Shown piece after piece: positions 33,247 to 42,870 of a stretch of 64,000 nucleotides of DNA (positions are counted from its first letter, which is position 1; every line of letters starts with the position of its first letter). A program made the position numbers and the translations under genes. Below the pieces are notes generated by a model, which worked only from the letters and a program-made list of their open reading frames with translations, had not been told where the DNA came from and did not search any database. The stretch is taken from positions 2,182,001 to 2,246,000 of the forward strand of contig CP054186.1 of NCBI GenBank assembly GCA_015200025.1, read 5' to 3'. Source of the DNA: Phycisphaeraceae bacterium (lineage in GTDB: Bacteria; Planctomycetota; Phycisphaerae; Phycisphaerales; UBA1924).

Positions 33247-36200
33247 ATGACGACGAGGTATCGGTGCGCGCACGCGTTGATCGCCGGGCTGGCGGTCGGG
33301 CTCGGCGGGGTGGGTGTGGGCGAGGTCCACGCCCAGACCCGGACGTGGCGTCTCCCGCAGAACGGGCTGTTCACCACGGCGACGAACTGGGTCAGCAACA
33401 CGCCCCCGGCGGCGCACGAGACGGCCGAGTTCGGGCTCACCTCGAGCGGGAGCCCCTTCACCGTGACGTTCAACGCGAACGCGACGCTGGGCGGGCTGCG
33501 GGTCGTGAACCAGCGGCCGACGCTGGATTTCGGCGGGCGGACGCTGAACCTCAACGGCGATCTGATCGTTCGCGGCGTGACGACGCCGCACCTGACGCTG
33601 CTCAACGGGTCCGTGCTTCGGAACGGGACGTCGACGCACGTGGGGAACGAGAACGGGTGGGGCGGTCGGCTGGTCGTTGGCGCGGGGGCGTTGCTCGAGA
33701 CGCGGAGCCTGTTCGCCGGGGACAACGGCGGGACGGGGACGGTGATCGTCGAGAACGGCGGTGTGATCACCGGGCAGAACGACATGTACATCGGTCGGGG
33801 GGCCGGGTCCACGGGGAGTCTCACGGTCCGCGGGGCCGGGAGCGCGGTGAACACCTGGAATCTCTTCACGAGCCAGAACGCGCAGGGCACGATCCTGATC
33901 GAGGACGGCGGCGTGCTGACAACGATCTCGTCGCCCAGCGTGTCGTGGACCAACTCGCGTCTGGATTGGACGGTGCGGGGGGCGGGCTCGCGGGTCGAGA
34001 TCGGCGGTACGTACTCCGCCGGCGACAGCCAGAGATGGTCGGTCCGGGTCGAGGACGGCGGGGTGTGGGAGAATCAGAACTGGCTCGAGACCAGCACCAA
34101 CCCGCTGTCGGAGTCGTCGCTCGTGATCGACGGCCTGGGCTCGGAGTTTCTCGTGCCGGCGGGGGGGCTGACGTTCCGCGGCGGGACGAACGACCTCTCG
34201 ATCACGAACGGCGGCCGGGCGGAGCTGTTCCACGGGTTCCGGATGGGGTGCTGCAACTTCCCCGGGCAGCACACGGCGCTGGTCCGGGGCGTGGGGTCGG
34301 AGCTGGTCGTCGGCGACTGGCCCAACCCCAGCGCCGTCCTCCACGTCGGCGTGGATCACACGGGCAGCGCGGAGATGATCGTGGATCAGGGCGCCACGCT
34401 GCGGATCGAGGATAGCTCGTACATCGGGCACCGCGGCCCGGGCCGGCTGATCGTGGACGGCCCCGGATCCCTCGTGACCTCGCCGCACACGATGCACGTC
34501 GGGTGGCACGACGCGAACTCGAACGGCGAACTGATCGCCCGCGACGGCGCGGTCGTGTCGGTCGGGCACTATTGGATGAAGGGCGGCAGCGGCTCGGTCG
34601 TGTCGGCCACCATCACCGACGGGGCCCTGCTCTCGTCCACTCCGCACGGCATCTCGGTCCACGAGGGGGCGACGCTCACGCTGAGCCACGGCGGGGCGGC
34701 GGAGACGACCGGCGGGATCGGCATCGGCACCTCGACGACGCGGCACGCCGAGATGATCATCGGCGAGGGCTCGTACGCCTTCGCCTCGGGTCGGATCGAC
34801 CTGGGCTACTCCGCGCCCGACAACCTCGGCACGCTCACCATGATGGGCGGGACGGCCTACTCCAACGATTACATGCCGATCCTGTACGGCGGCCTGCTGC
34901 GGGGGGTCGGCTTCGTCGAGACCGGGGTCTCGATCGGGGGCGGGACCATGAGCCCGGGGCTTCCCGTCGGCGAACTCTTCGTCCGCAACATCGGCGTCAA
35001 CCCCGACGCCCTCGGGCGGCCCGGGGTCATCGCCATCGACCTGGGCGGGACCACGCCGGGCGTCACGCACGACAAGGTGACGATCGAGCAGCGGCTGCAG
35101 ATCAACCGGGGCGTGCTGGCGTTGTCGACCGTGGGCGGGTACACGCCGCAGGTCGGTCAGACGTTCGACGTGATCACGGCGTCGCAAGGGGTGACGGGGC
35201 AGTTCGAGGGCGTGACGGGCACGGACGCCGGGCCGGGCACGGCGTACGTGGTGCAGTACCTGCCGGACCGGGTGCGTGTGGTGGTGGACGGGGTGACGGG
35301 GCTGGACATCGCGCAGCCTTCGTTGCAGGTGTACACGGGCTTTATCGGTTCGTTGATCGCGAACGCGCAGTATGTCATGACCCCACCTCAGAATGTGAAT
35401 ACGTCCGCCGCTTGGACGAGCGACAATCCCGCGGTGGCGATGGTGGATGCGGCCGGAAAGGTCCGTGGTGTGTCGCCGGGATCGACGGTGATCCGTGCGA
35501 CGTACGCGGGGCAGACCGACTCGGTGCCGGTAACGGTGTCGGCGTTGCCGGTCCCGCCGGGCGTTGAGCCGGGTTTGGACGTGGAGTATCGCCGCTTCTG
35601 GTGGCCGGACCATGACATGCTGACGCCGATCCACCAAGAGACAAGGCCGACGATCTCGATCCCCTCCAACGCGAACTGGGACATGTACGGCTCGTTGACG
35701 GTGGGGGGTGCGAACGTGGCCGGCCTGATGGAAGGCGTGATCGAGATCCCGGTGGCGGGAACCTACGAGTTTACCAGTGTTGATTCGTGCGGTGAGGCGA
35801 GGCTGATGATCAACGGCCAGATCGTGGCGTTCCAGAACGATCCGGAGTGGTTCTTGACAGAATGGACCGGCGCCATCGAACTTCCCGCGGGACCGGCCTT
35901 GATCCGGTACGAGTACGCCAAGCGGGGGAACTATTGCGGGTACTGGCACACGGTCCTCTGGAAGGTGCCTGGATCGAACCAGAGTGTCGAGGTGCCCGCG
36001 TCCGCGTTCGGGGAGGCTGGCGTGCAGATGAAGTATTACTTGCCCCCCGATCCTTTTATCCCGGCCACGATGGGCGAGTACAACCGCTTCGACTACCCGG
36101 TCTACGAGAACAGCGTGCTCGACGTGATCGACTACAACTGGAATCCCGAGGTCGGGTTCACGGCACGCTATTGGCGTGATTCCGGCACGCACCTCAACGG

Positions 36201-36666
36201 ATGGCTGGTCGCTCCGGAGAGCGGTACTTATACGATCTACGGCCAGTCGCTCGGGTACCTCTCCGTCCTGCGGGTCAATGGGCAAGATTTGGGCAGCCCG
36301 GGCAACTGGTTTGCCGGCGGTACGGCGTTCAGCGTCCAGCTCCAGGCCGGCCTGAATCAGTTCGAGATCGACGGCTTCATGCCGAGCTGGGCGTTTGACC
36401 GCGGGTACCGCGTGTGGATCGAAGGCCCGGGGATCGAGCGGCAAGTGATCCCGGCTTCCGCGTTCTGGCGTGGCACCCCGGAGCCTACTTGCCCCGCGGA
36501 CTTCAACGGGGACGACTTCGTCGACTTCTTCGACCTCGACGCGTACGTCGCGTGCTTCGAGGGGTTCGAGTGCCCCGAGGGCAAGGACGCGGACTTCAAC
36601 GGCGACGGGTTCGTCGACTTCTTCGACCTCGACGAGTTCACCGCGGCGTTTGAGGCCGGGTGCTGA
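33247..36666 (+). CDS. Large secreted repeat protein with PA14-like and GC-type dockerin domains
   Basis: A 1139-residue exported protein. The signal peptide ends near GEVHAQT. Residues about 35-650 carry beta-helix-like repeats with TLRIEDSSYIGHRGPGRLIVDGPG and similar units, as in autotransporter-type passenger domains. An Ig-like (Big_2-type) domain follows at about 720-765 (WTSDNPAVAMVDAAGKVRGV). Then come two PA14-like or carbohydrate-binding beta-sandwiches (GTYEFTSVDSCGEARLMING; SGTYTIYGQSLGYLSVLRVNG) and the dockerin pair ending EAGC. It probably binds glycan or sits at the surface. Base composition falls noticeably in the 35330-36450 segment. A GTG at 33241 is an alternative start. 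Confidence 0.82.
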   Translation: MTTRYRCAHALIAGLAVGLGGVGVGEVHAQTRTWRLPQNGLFTTATNWVSNTPPAAHETAEFGLTSSGSPFTVTFNANATLGGLRVVNQRPTLDFGGRTLNLNGDLIVRGVTTPHLTLLNGSVLRNGTSTHVGNENGWGGRLVVGAGALLETRSLFAGDNGGTGTVIVENGGVITGQNDMYIGRGAGSTGSLTVRGAGSAVNTWNLFTSQNAQGTILIEDGGVLTTISSPSVSWTNSRLDWTVRGAGSRVEIGGTYSAGDSQRWSVRVEDGGVWENQNWLETSTNPLSESSLVIDGLGSEFLVPAGGLTFRGGTNDLSITNGGRAELFHGFRMGCCNFPGQHTALVRGVGSELVVGDWPNPSAVLHVGVDHTGSAEMIVDQGATLRIEDSSYIGHRGPGRLIVDGPGSLVTSPHTMHVGWHDANSNGELIARDGAVVSVGHYWMKGGSGSVVSATITDGALLSSTPHGISVHEGATLTLSHGGAAETTGGIGIGTSTTRHAEMIIGEGSYAFASGRIDLGYSAPDNLGTLTMMGGTAYSNDYMPILYGGLLRGVGFVETGVSIGGGTMSPGLPVGELFVRNIGVNPDALGRPGVIAIDLGGTTPGVTHDKVTIEQRLQINRGVLALSTVGGYTPQVGQTFDVITASQGVTGQFEGVTGTDAGPGTAYVVQYLPDRVRVVVDGVTGLDIAQPSLQVYTGFIGSLIANAQYVMTPPQNVNTSAAWTSDNPAVAMVDAAGKVRGVSPGSTVIRATYAGQTDSVPVTVSALPVPPGVEPGLDVEYRRFWWPDHDMLTPIHQETRPTISIPSNANWDMYGSLTVGGANVAGLMEGVIEIPVAGTYEFTSVDSCGEARLMINGQIVAFQNDPEWFLTEWTGAIELPAGPALIRYEYAKRGNYCGYWHTVLWKVPGSNQSVEVPASAFGEAGVQMKYYLPPDPFIPATMGEYNRFDYPVYENSVLDVIDYNWNPEVGFTARYWRDSGTHLNGWLVAPESGTYTIYGQSLGYLSVLRVNGQDLGSPGNWFAGGTAFSVQLQAGLNQFEIDGFMPSWAFDRGYRVWIEGPGIERQVIPASAFWRGTPEPTCPADFNGDDFVDFFDLDAYVACFEGFECPEGKDADFNGDGFVDFFDLDEFTAAFEAGC

Positions 36667-36714
36667 GATTCACTCTCTCGCGCCCGGTCGATGGGGCCCG
36701 CGCGAACCAACACG

Positions 36715-36749
36715 GCCGGCGGATCCGCGAGAGCGGGACCGCCGGCTTT
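36715..36749. terminator. Terminator between convergent genes
   Basis: GCCGGCGG (36715-36722) pairs with CCGCCGGC (36739-36746), with a smaller CCGC-GAGA-GCGG stem inside, then TTTCATT. It serves the dockerin gene and may serve the kinase gene, whose stop codon overlaps its end. Confidence 0.75.
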
Positions 36750-39418
36750 CATTCCGGGGCGGGGGTGGGGGCGGGGGCGGGGTGACCCGTGGCGGCCCGG
36801 TGCTCGGCCTCGACGCGGTCGATGATGGCCGTGTAGTCGCGCACCCATGTGCGCTGGTGCGAGTGCCATTCGGGGCTCGGGTCACGCTCGGCAATGCGGT
36901 CGGCGATCTCGCCGCGGGATCGGCAGGCGGCCCGGGCGCCCTCGAAATCCTTCGTCTCGATAAGGACTGCCGTCCGGGTTGCCAGGGCGAAAATAATCGA
37001 GTGCTGCCCGTAATAGTCGTCCGGGTCCTCCCTCAGGATCGACACGCAGAGATCGACGGCGGCGGCGCTGAGACGATCGGCCTCGGCGACGTCGCCCCTG
37101 GTCTTGGCGGCCAACGCGAGCCGCGCGGAGGCCCGGCTCAGCGAATGGACCGCGCGGCGGTCCTTGGGGTGGGCCGCGTAGAACTCGGCCGCGTGGGCGT
37201 GGGCCTCGCGGATGAGCCCGGCCTCGTGATCACCGTACACGCCCACGCTCAGGCCGTCGGCGTCGGCGAGCAGCAGGGCCGATTCCGCGGCGTTGTAGTA
37301 CGCGTCGGCGTTGCCCGGGCGGAGGGTGAGGAGCGTCAGGGCGGCCTCCCGACGCTGGGTCAGCAACGAGTGGGCGATCTCGGCGTCCCCGCGTTTCTGG
37401 GCCATATGCGCGACGCGCTCGAAACTCCACGACAGGGCCGAGTGCGCCCGGTGCATCTCGGGGTGATCCCGGACCAGCGCGAGGTACTCGCCGTGGGAGA
37501 TCAGGTACAGCCGTTCGCACTCCGCGGGGTCGGACTTCTTGAAATGGTCGGCGACGCGGACCCGCTGGGTCGCCCGTTCGAGGAGGTCGTCGGGCGTGGC
37601 CGAGGCGCGGGCGGCGAGCTCCTCGCGGACCGCGAGCGAGGCCCGCTGATCGGCGAGCGAGCGTTCGGTGTCGCCCGCCTCGAACGCCAGGTCGCCGCGG
37701 CCGCGGATGGCCGTCGCCAGGAGCGATTTCAGGCGTGCGTCGTGGGGACGCCGCGCGATCTCCGCGGGCAACTGCGACAACACGTCTTCGATGATCCGGA
37801 GGCGGAATCCGCGCGTCGCGGCCCGGCGGTTGGCTTCCTCGACGAGACGGTCGAGGAGGTACGCGTAGTTCTGGGCGATGGCGTCGCTGGCCTTGCGTTC
37901 CGCGCGGAGGGCCGCCGCGGTGGTCGCCAGGGTCGTCACCGTCAGCCCGACGCCCACCGCGATGACGGCGACGGCCTTTCGGTGCCGGACGGCCCATTTC
38001 CAGGCGAGTTCGAGGGGTTGTGGGGGCCGGGCGAGGGTGGGGAGGCCGTCGAGGAACCGGCGGAGGTCGTCGGCCAGCTCGGCGGCGTTCCCGTAGCGGT
38101 CTTTCTTCTCGCGCGACAACGCCTTGGCGACGATGGCGTCGAGGTCTCTGGGGATCGCGGGGTTGAGCGACCGCGCCCGCCGGGCGTCGGTGTGGCGGAG
38201 CGTCGCCAGCCACACGAGCGTGGCCCTGGGGTCGGGGTCGGGGTCGCCGTGGGGCAGCTCGCCGGTGAGCGCCTCGAACAGCAGCACGCCCAGGCCCCAC
38301 ACGTCGGTGCGGGTGTCGGCCGCGTGGTCCCCGGCGGCCTGCTCGGGCGCCATGGTCCCCAGCGTGCCCACGATCATCCCCGGGTGGGTCGCCGCGAGGT
38401 GGGTCAGGGCCGAGCGGGGCGTCCCGTCGGCGGCGAGGGTCCGCGCGATCCCGAAGTCCACGATCACGGGCCTGGGGCGTCCCTCGGCGTCCCGGGCCAC
38501 CAGCACGTTGGCCGACTTGAGGTCGCGGTGGACCACGCCGCGCTGGTGCGCGTGCGCGAGCGCGTCGCAGGCCCGGGCAAAGAGCACGACGACCTCGCGC
38601 ACGCCCATCCCCCGGGCGGCCCGCTCGAAGGGGGCCGCGTCGGGCCCGACCCGCTCGAGCACGAGGTACGGGCGGTCGGTCCGCCGGTCGATCCCGAAAT
38701 CCAGCACCCGCGCGATCCCCGGGTGCTCCAGACGCGACAGCGAGCGGACCTCGTGCTCGAACCGCCACCGCGCCCGCCCCGACACCAGCGGCGTGTGCAA
38801 GAGCTTGAGCGCCACCGGCCTCTCGAACCCCGCCCGCGTCGCCTCGTACACCGCCGACGAGCCCCCCGTCCCGATCAACGACCCGATGCGGTACGGCCCC
38901 ACCGTCTCGGGCGCCGCGTCCGCGGGCACCCCACCCCCCTCACCCCCCCCACCCCCCTCGTCGCCGCGGCCCCCGCCCTCGAAGGGCGTGTCGGTCAACG
39001 CACCCGCCAGCCCCCCACGCGTGTACGCCCCGAGAGGGCTCGCCCCGCCCGGGCCCTCGTCCGACGCGAGCGACGTCACGCCGGCGGGATCGTCGACCGC
39101 CGGGGAGATGGAGTCGGTGGGGTCGTCGGTGGGGTCGTCGGTGGGGTCGTCGGTGGGGTCGTCGGTGGGGTCGTCGGTGGGGTCGTCGGTGGGGGAGTGG
39201 GTGGGGGAGTGGGTGGGGGTGGGGGTGGGGGTGGGGGTGGGGGTGGGGGTGAGGATGCGGGTGAGGGGGTCGGGGCGTTCGTCGTGGCCGAGGAGCGCTT
39301 CGACCTCGCGGCGCAGGGCGGGGTCGTGATCGCCGAGCCGGTCGAGGACCTCCCGGCGTCGCTCGCCGATGACCCCCGCCGCGGCGAGGAACGCGTCCTT
39401 GAGGCTCGGAGCCGACAT
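36749..39418 (-). CDS. Ser/Thr protein kinase with repeat-rich C-terminus
   Basis: An 889-residue membrane kinase of the Pkn2 type. After a short helical region, a low-complexity stretch (PT and DDPT repeats) occupies about residues 50-100. The kinase domain (about 175-440) has Gly loop IGTGGSSAVYEA, Lys in VALKLL, catalytic HRDLKSAN and DFGIA. One membrane helix lies at about 478-500 (KAVAVIAVGVGLTVTTLATT). The extracytoplasmic part is helical and TPR-like. The ATG at 39418 has no clear ribosome-binding site; earlier frames contain no conserved sequence. It is the only Ser/Thr kinase in the window. Substrate and signal are unknown. Confidence 0.88.
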   Translation of the reverse strand: MSAPSLKDAFLAAAGVIGERRREVLDRLGDHDPALRREVEALLGHDERPDPLTRILTPTPTPTPTPTPTHSPTHSPTDDPTDDPTDDPTDDPTDDPTDDPTDSISPAVDDPAGVTSLASDEGPGGASPLGAYTRGGLAGALTDTPFEGGGRGDEGGGGGEGGGVPADAAPETVGPYRIGSLIGTGGSSAVYEATRAGFERPVALKLLHTPLVSGRARWRFEHEVRSLSRLEHPGIARVLDFGIDRRTDRPYLVLERVGPDAAPFERAARGMGVREVVVLFARACDALAHAHQRGVVHRDLKSANVLVARDAEGRPRPVIVDFGIARTLAADGTPRSALTHLAATHPGMIVGTLGTMAPEQAAGDHAADTRTDVWGLGVLLFEALTGELPHGDPDPDPRATLVWLATLRHTDARRARSLNPAIPRDLDAIVAKALSREKKDRYGNAAELADDLRRFLDGLPTLARPPQPLELAWKWAVRHRKAVAVIAVGVGLTVTTLATTAAALRAERKASDAIAQNYAYLLDRLVEEANRRAATRGFRLRIIEDVLSQLPAEIARRPHDARLKSLLATAIRGRGDLAFEAGDTERSLADQRASLAVREELAARASATPDDLLERATQRVRVADHFKKSDPAECERLYLISHGEYLALVRDHPEMHRAHSALSWSFERVAHMAQKRGDAEIAHSLLTQRREAALTLLTLRPGNADAYYNAAESALLLADADGLSVGVYGDHEAGLIREAHAHAAEFYAAHPKDRRAVHSLSRASARLALAAKTRGDVAEADRLSAAAVDLCVSILREDPDDYYGQHSIIFALATRTAVLIETKDFEGARAACRSRGEIADRIAERDPSPEWHSHQRTWVRDYTAIIDRVEAEHRAATGHPAPAPTPAPE
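39119..39250. repeat. In-frame tandem repeats in kinase gene
   Basis: Six near-perfect copies of a 12-bp unit (GGGGTCGTCGGT) encode DDPT repeats, and are followed by a run of 6-bp (GTGGGG) units encoding PT repeats. Both units are multiples of three, so length change keeps the reading frame. Confidence 0.9.
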
Positions 39419-39492
39419 GGGCACAGTGTACCGGAAGGGGTCCGGATTCGAGCCGGTCTCGGCCTGGTGGGCGCGGGGCGGTCGGAGTCGAC

Positions 39493-40485
39493 TCAGATCG
39501 TTTCGACGTCCCCGGGGTCGGGGCAGAGCCCGGCGGCGTGACCCTCGGCCAGAAGCCGCCGGATGGCGTCCTTCCCGGCGCTCCCCATGTCGAGGGTGAG
39601 CGGGGAGACGTACATGCGGCAATACCGATCGACACGCTCCCGGGACGGGGGCTCGTGCCCGGCGGACCTCGCGTTGGCGGCGGCCCAGGGCAGGGTGTAT
39701 TCGACCGACCTCTCGCGCTGCGCTGTCGCGAAGGAGACCGACTCGGCGAGGAGTTCGGCCACGCGTGCGCGCGTGCCGGGGCCGAATCGCTGATCGAGGT
39801 CACGCCGGACGGCGTTGACGCCCAGCGGGAGCGGGAGGGAGGTTCGGTCTCGCCACCATTCGCCGGTATCGAGGACCTCCCGGAGCCCGGCGTCCGAGAA
39901 CGTGAGTTGCCCCTCGTGGATCACGAGCCCCACGTCGGCCCGACGCTGCGCGACCGCGGGGATGATCTGGTCGAAGGGCATCTCGGTGCATCGAGCGCGC
40001 CACTCCGGCGGGGCGCCGACCTCGCGCATCACGAGGCTCAGCAGCAGGAACGCGGTCGTCCCGAAGCCCGGGACGGCGAAGCGAAGGCCCGGCTTGGCGA
40101 GGCACCCCTCGCACGCGACGGTGACGGGGTCGTTCGATTGATCCGCGCGGCGGACGATCTTGGGGCCGAAGCCCTCGCCGAAACTCGCGCCGCACCGCGT
40201 GATGACGTAGCGGCCCGCGACGTCTGCCCAGGTGCGCACGGAGAGGGCCGTGATGTCGAACAAGTCGTGCCCGGCGCGGGCCCGGCGGTTGAGGGCCTCG
40301 ATGTCGGCCGGGACAGACCGGAACGCCAGCCTGCCGGTGTCGAGGGCGGGGAGGCCCCGGGGCGGGGGGAACGGGGTGCCGTCGAGGTTGACCATGCCCG
40401 TGAGGGGCCACCACATGAAGACGTCGTCGGGGTCGGGTGAGTGGGCCAGCGAGAGTGTGGGGCTCGGGGCGGACGGCGTGGGCAT
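39493..40485 (-). CDS. mqnD: MqnD-like 1,4-dihydroxy-6-naphthoate synthase
   Basis: A 330-residue protein of the MqnA/MqnD family, which fold like periplasmic binding proteins. MqnD cyclises cyclic de-hypoxanthine futalosine in the futalosine route to menaquinone. Signatures are LAHSPDPDDVFMWWPL at the N-terminus, FDITALSVRTWADVAGRYVI, GASFGEGFGPKIV and FAVPGFGTTAFLLLSL. The start is ATG at 40485 with no obvious ribosome-binding site. It lies upstream of the kinase gene on the same strand, 74 bp away. Other mqn genes are not in the window, so the pathway is inferred. It is cytosolic. Confidence 0.85.
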   Translation of the reverse strand: MPTPSAPSPTLSLAHSPDPDDVFMWWPLTGMVNLDGTPFPPPRGLPALDTGRLAFRSVPADIEALNRRARAGHDLFDITALSVRTWADVAGRYVITRCGASFGEGFGPKIVRRADQSNDPVTVACEGCLAKPGLRFAVPGFGTTAFLLLSLVMREVGAPPEWRARCTEMPFDQIIPAVAQRRADVGLVIHEGQLTFSDAGLREVLDTGEWWRDRTSLPLPLGVNAVRRDLDQRFGPGTRARVAELLAESVSFATAQRERSVEYTLPWAAANARSAGHEPPSRERVDRYCRMYVSPLTLDMGSAGKDAIRRLLAEGHAAGLCPDPGDVETI

Positions 40486-40600
40486 GGCGGATCGTAGAGC
40501 GGGGAGCGAAGGCGAACGCAATACGAACGAAGATGCGAGTTTGGCCGGAGGGCGGGCGGTGATCGCCTAGGATCATTGGGGTTTGGTGAAGGAGGTTCGG

Positions 40601-41803
40601 TTGGCAACTTCGATGGCCGCGTCGCCCGTCATGGGCGCTACCGGGGTGGGCGGGAACGAGCGTTTGGCGGTATCGGGTGGGGTGCCGGTCTCGGCGACGG
40701 CGGTGCCGTTCATGTCCACGGGCCTGACCGAGGCGGACGTGTCGGCGGCGACGGCGGTGCTCAAGAGCGGGATGCTCCGGGCGGCGAAGAAGTGCGAGGA
40801 GTTGGAGCGTCGGTTCGGCGAGATGACCGGCGCGACGCACATGATGACGTGCGCCAACGGGACGTGCGCGTTGCAGCTGGCGTACGAGGCGTTGTTCGCG
40901 CCGGGGGACGAGGTGCTGGTCCCGGCGTGGTCGTACATCGCGACGGTGAGCATGATCGTGGCGAGGGGGTGCGTGCCGGTGTTCGTGGACGCGGACCCCG
41001 AGACGTTCCAGATCGACGCGTCGGACGCGGCGAAGAAGGTGACGCCCAGGACGCGCGGGATCGCGGCGACGCACCTGTACGGGTGCCCGGTGGATATTGA
41101 CGCGGTGGGGGCGCTCGCGGGCACGCACGGGCTCAAGGTCGTGTACGACGCGGCGCAGTCGCACCTGGCGACCTGGAAGGGCAAGGGCCTCGGGGCGTTC
41201 GGGGACGCGGTGACGTATTCGTTCTACGCGACGAAGAACCTGGGCACGGGCGAGGGCGGGGCGATCAGCTGCAACGACGACGCGCTCGCGCGGACGATCA
41301 AGCTCCTGCGGAGCCACGGGGAGACGGACAAGTACCTCCACGAGCGTGTGGGGTACAACTACCGGATGAACGACATCACGGGCGCGATCGGGTGCTCGAA
41401 GCTCGACCGGCTGCCCGAGCAAACGGCCCGGCGGCGCGCGAACGCGGCGAAGTACGACGCGATGATCGCGGAGATCCCCGGGCTCAAGGCGCCGGGGACG
41501 ACGCCCGGAGCCGAGCCCGTGTACCACCTGTACGTGGCCCGGATGGACCCGGCGAGGTTCACCTGCACGCGGGACGAGTTCTGCAAGGCGTTGATGGCCG
41601 AGGGGGTCCCGACGGCGGTGCACTACCCGAGGCCCCTTCCCAAGCAGCCGGCGCTCTCGGCGTGGGACCGGGGCGATTGCCCGGTCTCGGACGCGTTGGC
41701 GGCGAAGGTCTTCGCGTTGCCCATGCACCACGACCTGACGGACGAGCATGTCCGCGTGGTCGGGGCGGCGCTTCGGAAGGTGGCGTCGGCGTACCGGGCC
41801 TGA
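40601..41803 (+). CDS. DegT/DnrJ/EryC1-family aminotransferase
   Basis: A 400-residue PLP enzyme of the sugar aminotransferase family. Signatures are GTCALQLAYEALFAPGDEVLVPAWSY, VVYDAAQSHL (Asp contacts the ring nitrogen), and the Schiff-base Lys in SFYATKNLGTGEGG. The TTG start at 40601 has GGAGG 6 bp upstream; an ATG at 40613 is possible. These enzymes aminate 3- or 4-keto sugars for polysaccharide or glycoconjugate synthesis. It is followed, after a hairpin, by UDP-glucuronate decarboxylase, so a nucleotide-sugar role is likely. Confidence 0.9.
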   Translation: MATSMAASPVMGATGVGGNERLAVSGGVPVSATAVPFMSTGLTEADVSAATAVLKSGMLRAAKKCEELERRFGEMTGATHMMTCANGTCALQLAYEALFAPGDEVLVPAWSYIATVSMIVARGCVPVFVDADPETFQIDASDAAKKVTPRTRGIAATHLYGCPVDIDAVGALAGTHGLKVVYDAAQSHLATWKGKGLGAFGDAVTYSFYATKNLGTGEGGAISCNDDALARTIKLLRSHGETDKYLHERVGYNYRMNDITGAIGCSKLDRLPEQTARRRANAAKYDAMIAEIPGLKAPGTTPGAEPVYHLYVARMDPARFTCTRDEFCKALMAEGVPTAVHYPRPLPKQPALSAWDRGDCPVSDALAAKVFALPMHHDLTDEHVRVVGAALRKVASAYRA

Positions 41804-41813
41804 GCGAATCACG

Positions 41814-41834
41814 GGGCCGGGGAACACCCGGCCC
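41814..41834 (+). other. Strong hairpin between aminotransferase and decarboxylase genes
   Basis: GGGCCGGG (41814-41821) pairs perfectly with CCCGGCCC (41827-41834) around GAACA, 20 bp before the next start codon. There is no T-tract. It may attenuate expression, or stabilise the mRNA end; this is inference. Confidence 0.45.
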
Positions 41835-41854
41835 GGTCGGGATACCCTCCGCCC

Positions 41855-42838
41855 ATGCCGAGTTCGACGTCGCTCAAGCGTATTTTGGTGGCCGGCGGGG
41901 CGGGGTTCCTGGGTTCGCACCTTTGCGACCGGTTGGTGGCGCAGGGGCACGACGTGATCTGCCTGGACAACCTCTTTACGAGCCAGAAGAGCAACATCGC
42001 GCACCTGCTGGGGAAGCCCAACTTCGAGTTCGTCCGGCACGACGTGACCCACCCGGTCTGGCTGGAGGTCGACGAGATCTACAACCTCGCCTGCCCGGCC
42101 GCCCCGGGGCATTACCAGTACAACCCCATCAAGACGATGAAGACCAGTGTCCTAGGGGCGATCAACCTCCTGGGCATGGCGAAGCGGTGCAAGGCCAAGA
42201 TCTTCCAGGCCTCGACGAGCGAGGTGTACGGGGACCCGACGGAGCACCCGCAGACCGAGTCGTACCGGGGGAATGTCAACCCGATCGGCCCCCGCGCCTG
42301 CTACGACGAGGGCAAGCGGGCGGCCGAGACGCTGTTCTTTGATTACCACCGCAGCAACAAGGTCAACATCCGGGTGATCCGGATCTTCAACACGTACGGC
42401 CCGCGGATGCACCCCTTCGACGGGCGCGTGGTGAGCAACTTCATCCGCCAGGCCCTGGCGGGCGAGAACATCTCCATGTTCGGCGACGGGAGCCAGACAC
42501 GGAGCTTCTGCTATTGCGACGACCTGATCGACGGGATGATCCGGATGATGAACGGGCCGGACGACTTCATCGGCCCGGTGAACATCGGGAACCCGGTCGA
42601 GTTCACGATCAAGCAGCTCGCCGAGCTGGTCCTGGAGCTGACCGGGAGCAAGGGGAAACTGATCCACAAGCCGCTCCCGGCCGACGATCCGACGCAGCGT
42701 CAGCCCGACATCTCGCTCGCGAAGTCGCGGCTCGGGTGGGAGCCCAAGGTCCCGCTGCGTGAGGGGTTGGCGAAGACGATCGCGTGGTTCCGGTCGATCG
42801 ACATGAGCCAGTACCGGGCCCCGACGCCCAACTACTGA
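41855..42838 (+). CDS. uxs: UDP-glucuronic acid decarboxylase
   Basis: A 327-residue short-chain dehydrogenase/reductase that converts UDP-glucuronate to UDP-xylose using bound NAD. Signatures are [19 protein letters not shown], Thr-Ser-Glu-Val-Tyr in STSEVYGDP, the catalytic Tyr-x-x-x-Lys in [10 protein letters not shown], and [21 protein letters not shown]. The protein is almost fully collinear with bacterial and plant UXS enzymes. Start is ATG at 41855. It makes a precursor for xylose-containing exopolysaccharide or glycans. It sits beside the DegT aminotransferase. Confidence 0.96.
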   Translation: MPSSTSLKRILVAGGAGFLGSHLCDRLVAQGHDVICLDNLFTSQKSNIAHLLGKPNFEFVRHDVTHPVWLEVDEIYNLACPAAPGHYQYNPIKTMKTSVLGAINLLGMAKRCKAKIFQASTSEVYGDPTEHPQTESYRGNVNPIGPRACYDEGKRAAETLFFDYHRSNKVNIRVIRIFNTYGPRMHPFDGRVVSNFIRQALAGENISMFGDGSQTRSFCYCDDLIDGMIRMMNGPDDFIGPVNIGNPVEFTIKQLAELVLELTGSKGKLIHKPLPADDPTQRQPDISLAKSRLGWEPKVPLREGLAKTIAWFRSIDMSQYRAPTPNY

Positions 42839-42870
42839 GCCCGGGCCGTGGCCCGCGCGGAGGTTCGCCC

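Noticed and set aside
39115..39262. CRISPR-like direct repeats
   Set aside because: Units are 12 and 6 bp, contiguous, with no spacers, and encode in-frame DDPT/PT repeats in a kinase.
39440..39470. tRNA T-loop-like GCTCGAATC on the minus strand between mqnD and the kinase gene
   Set aside because: The loop lacks the TTC start, and no acceptor, D or anticodon arm can be formed in the 74-bp gap.
36470..39541. Long plus-strand open frame opposite the kinase gene
   Set aside because: It is a shadow of GC-rich minus-strand coding sequence: the protein is low-complexity Arg/Gly/Val without any motif, while the minus frame has full kinase motifs.
42839..42860. GGGCC-GT-GGCCC hairpin after the UDP-glucuronate decarboxylase gene
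   Set aside because: Short stem without a T-tract in GC-rich DNA, within reach of the next gene's ribosome-binding site; not distinguishable from chance.
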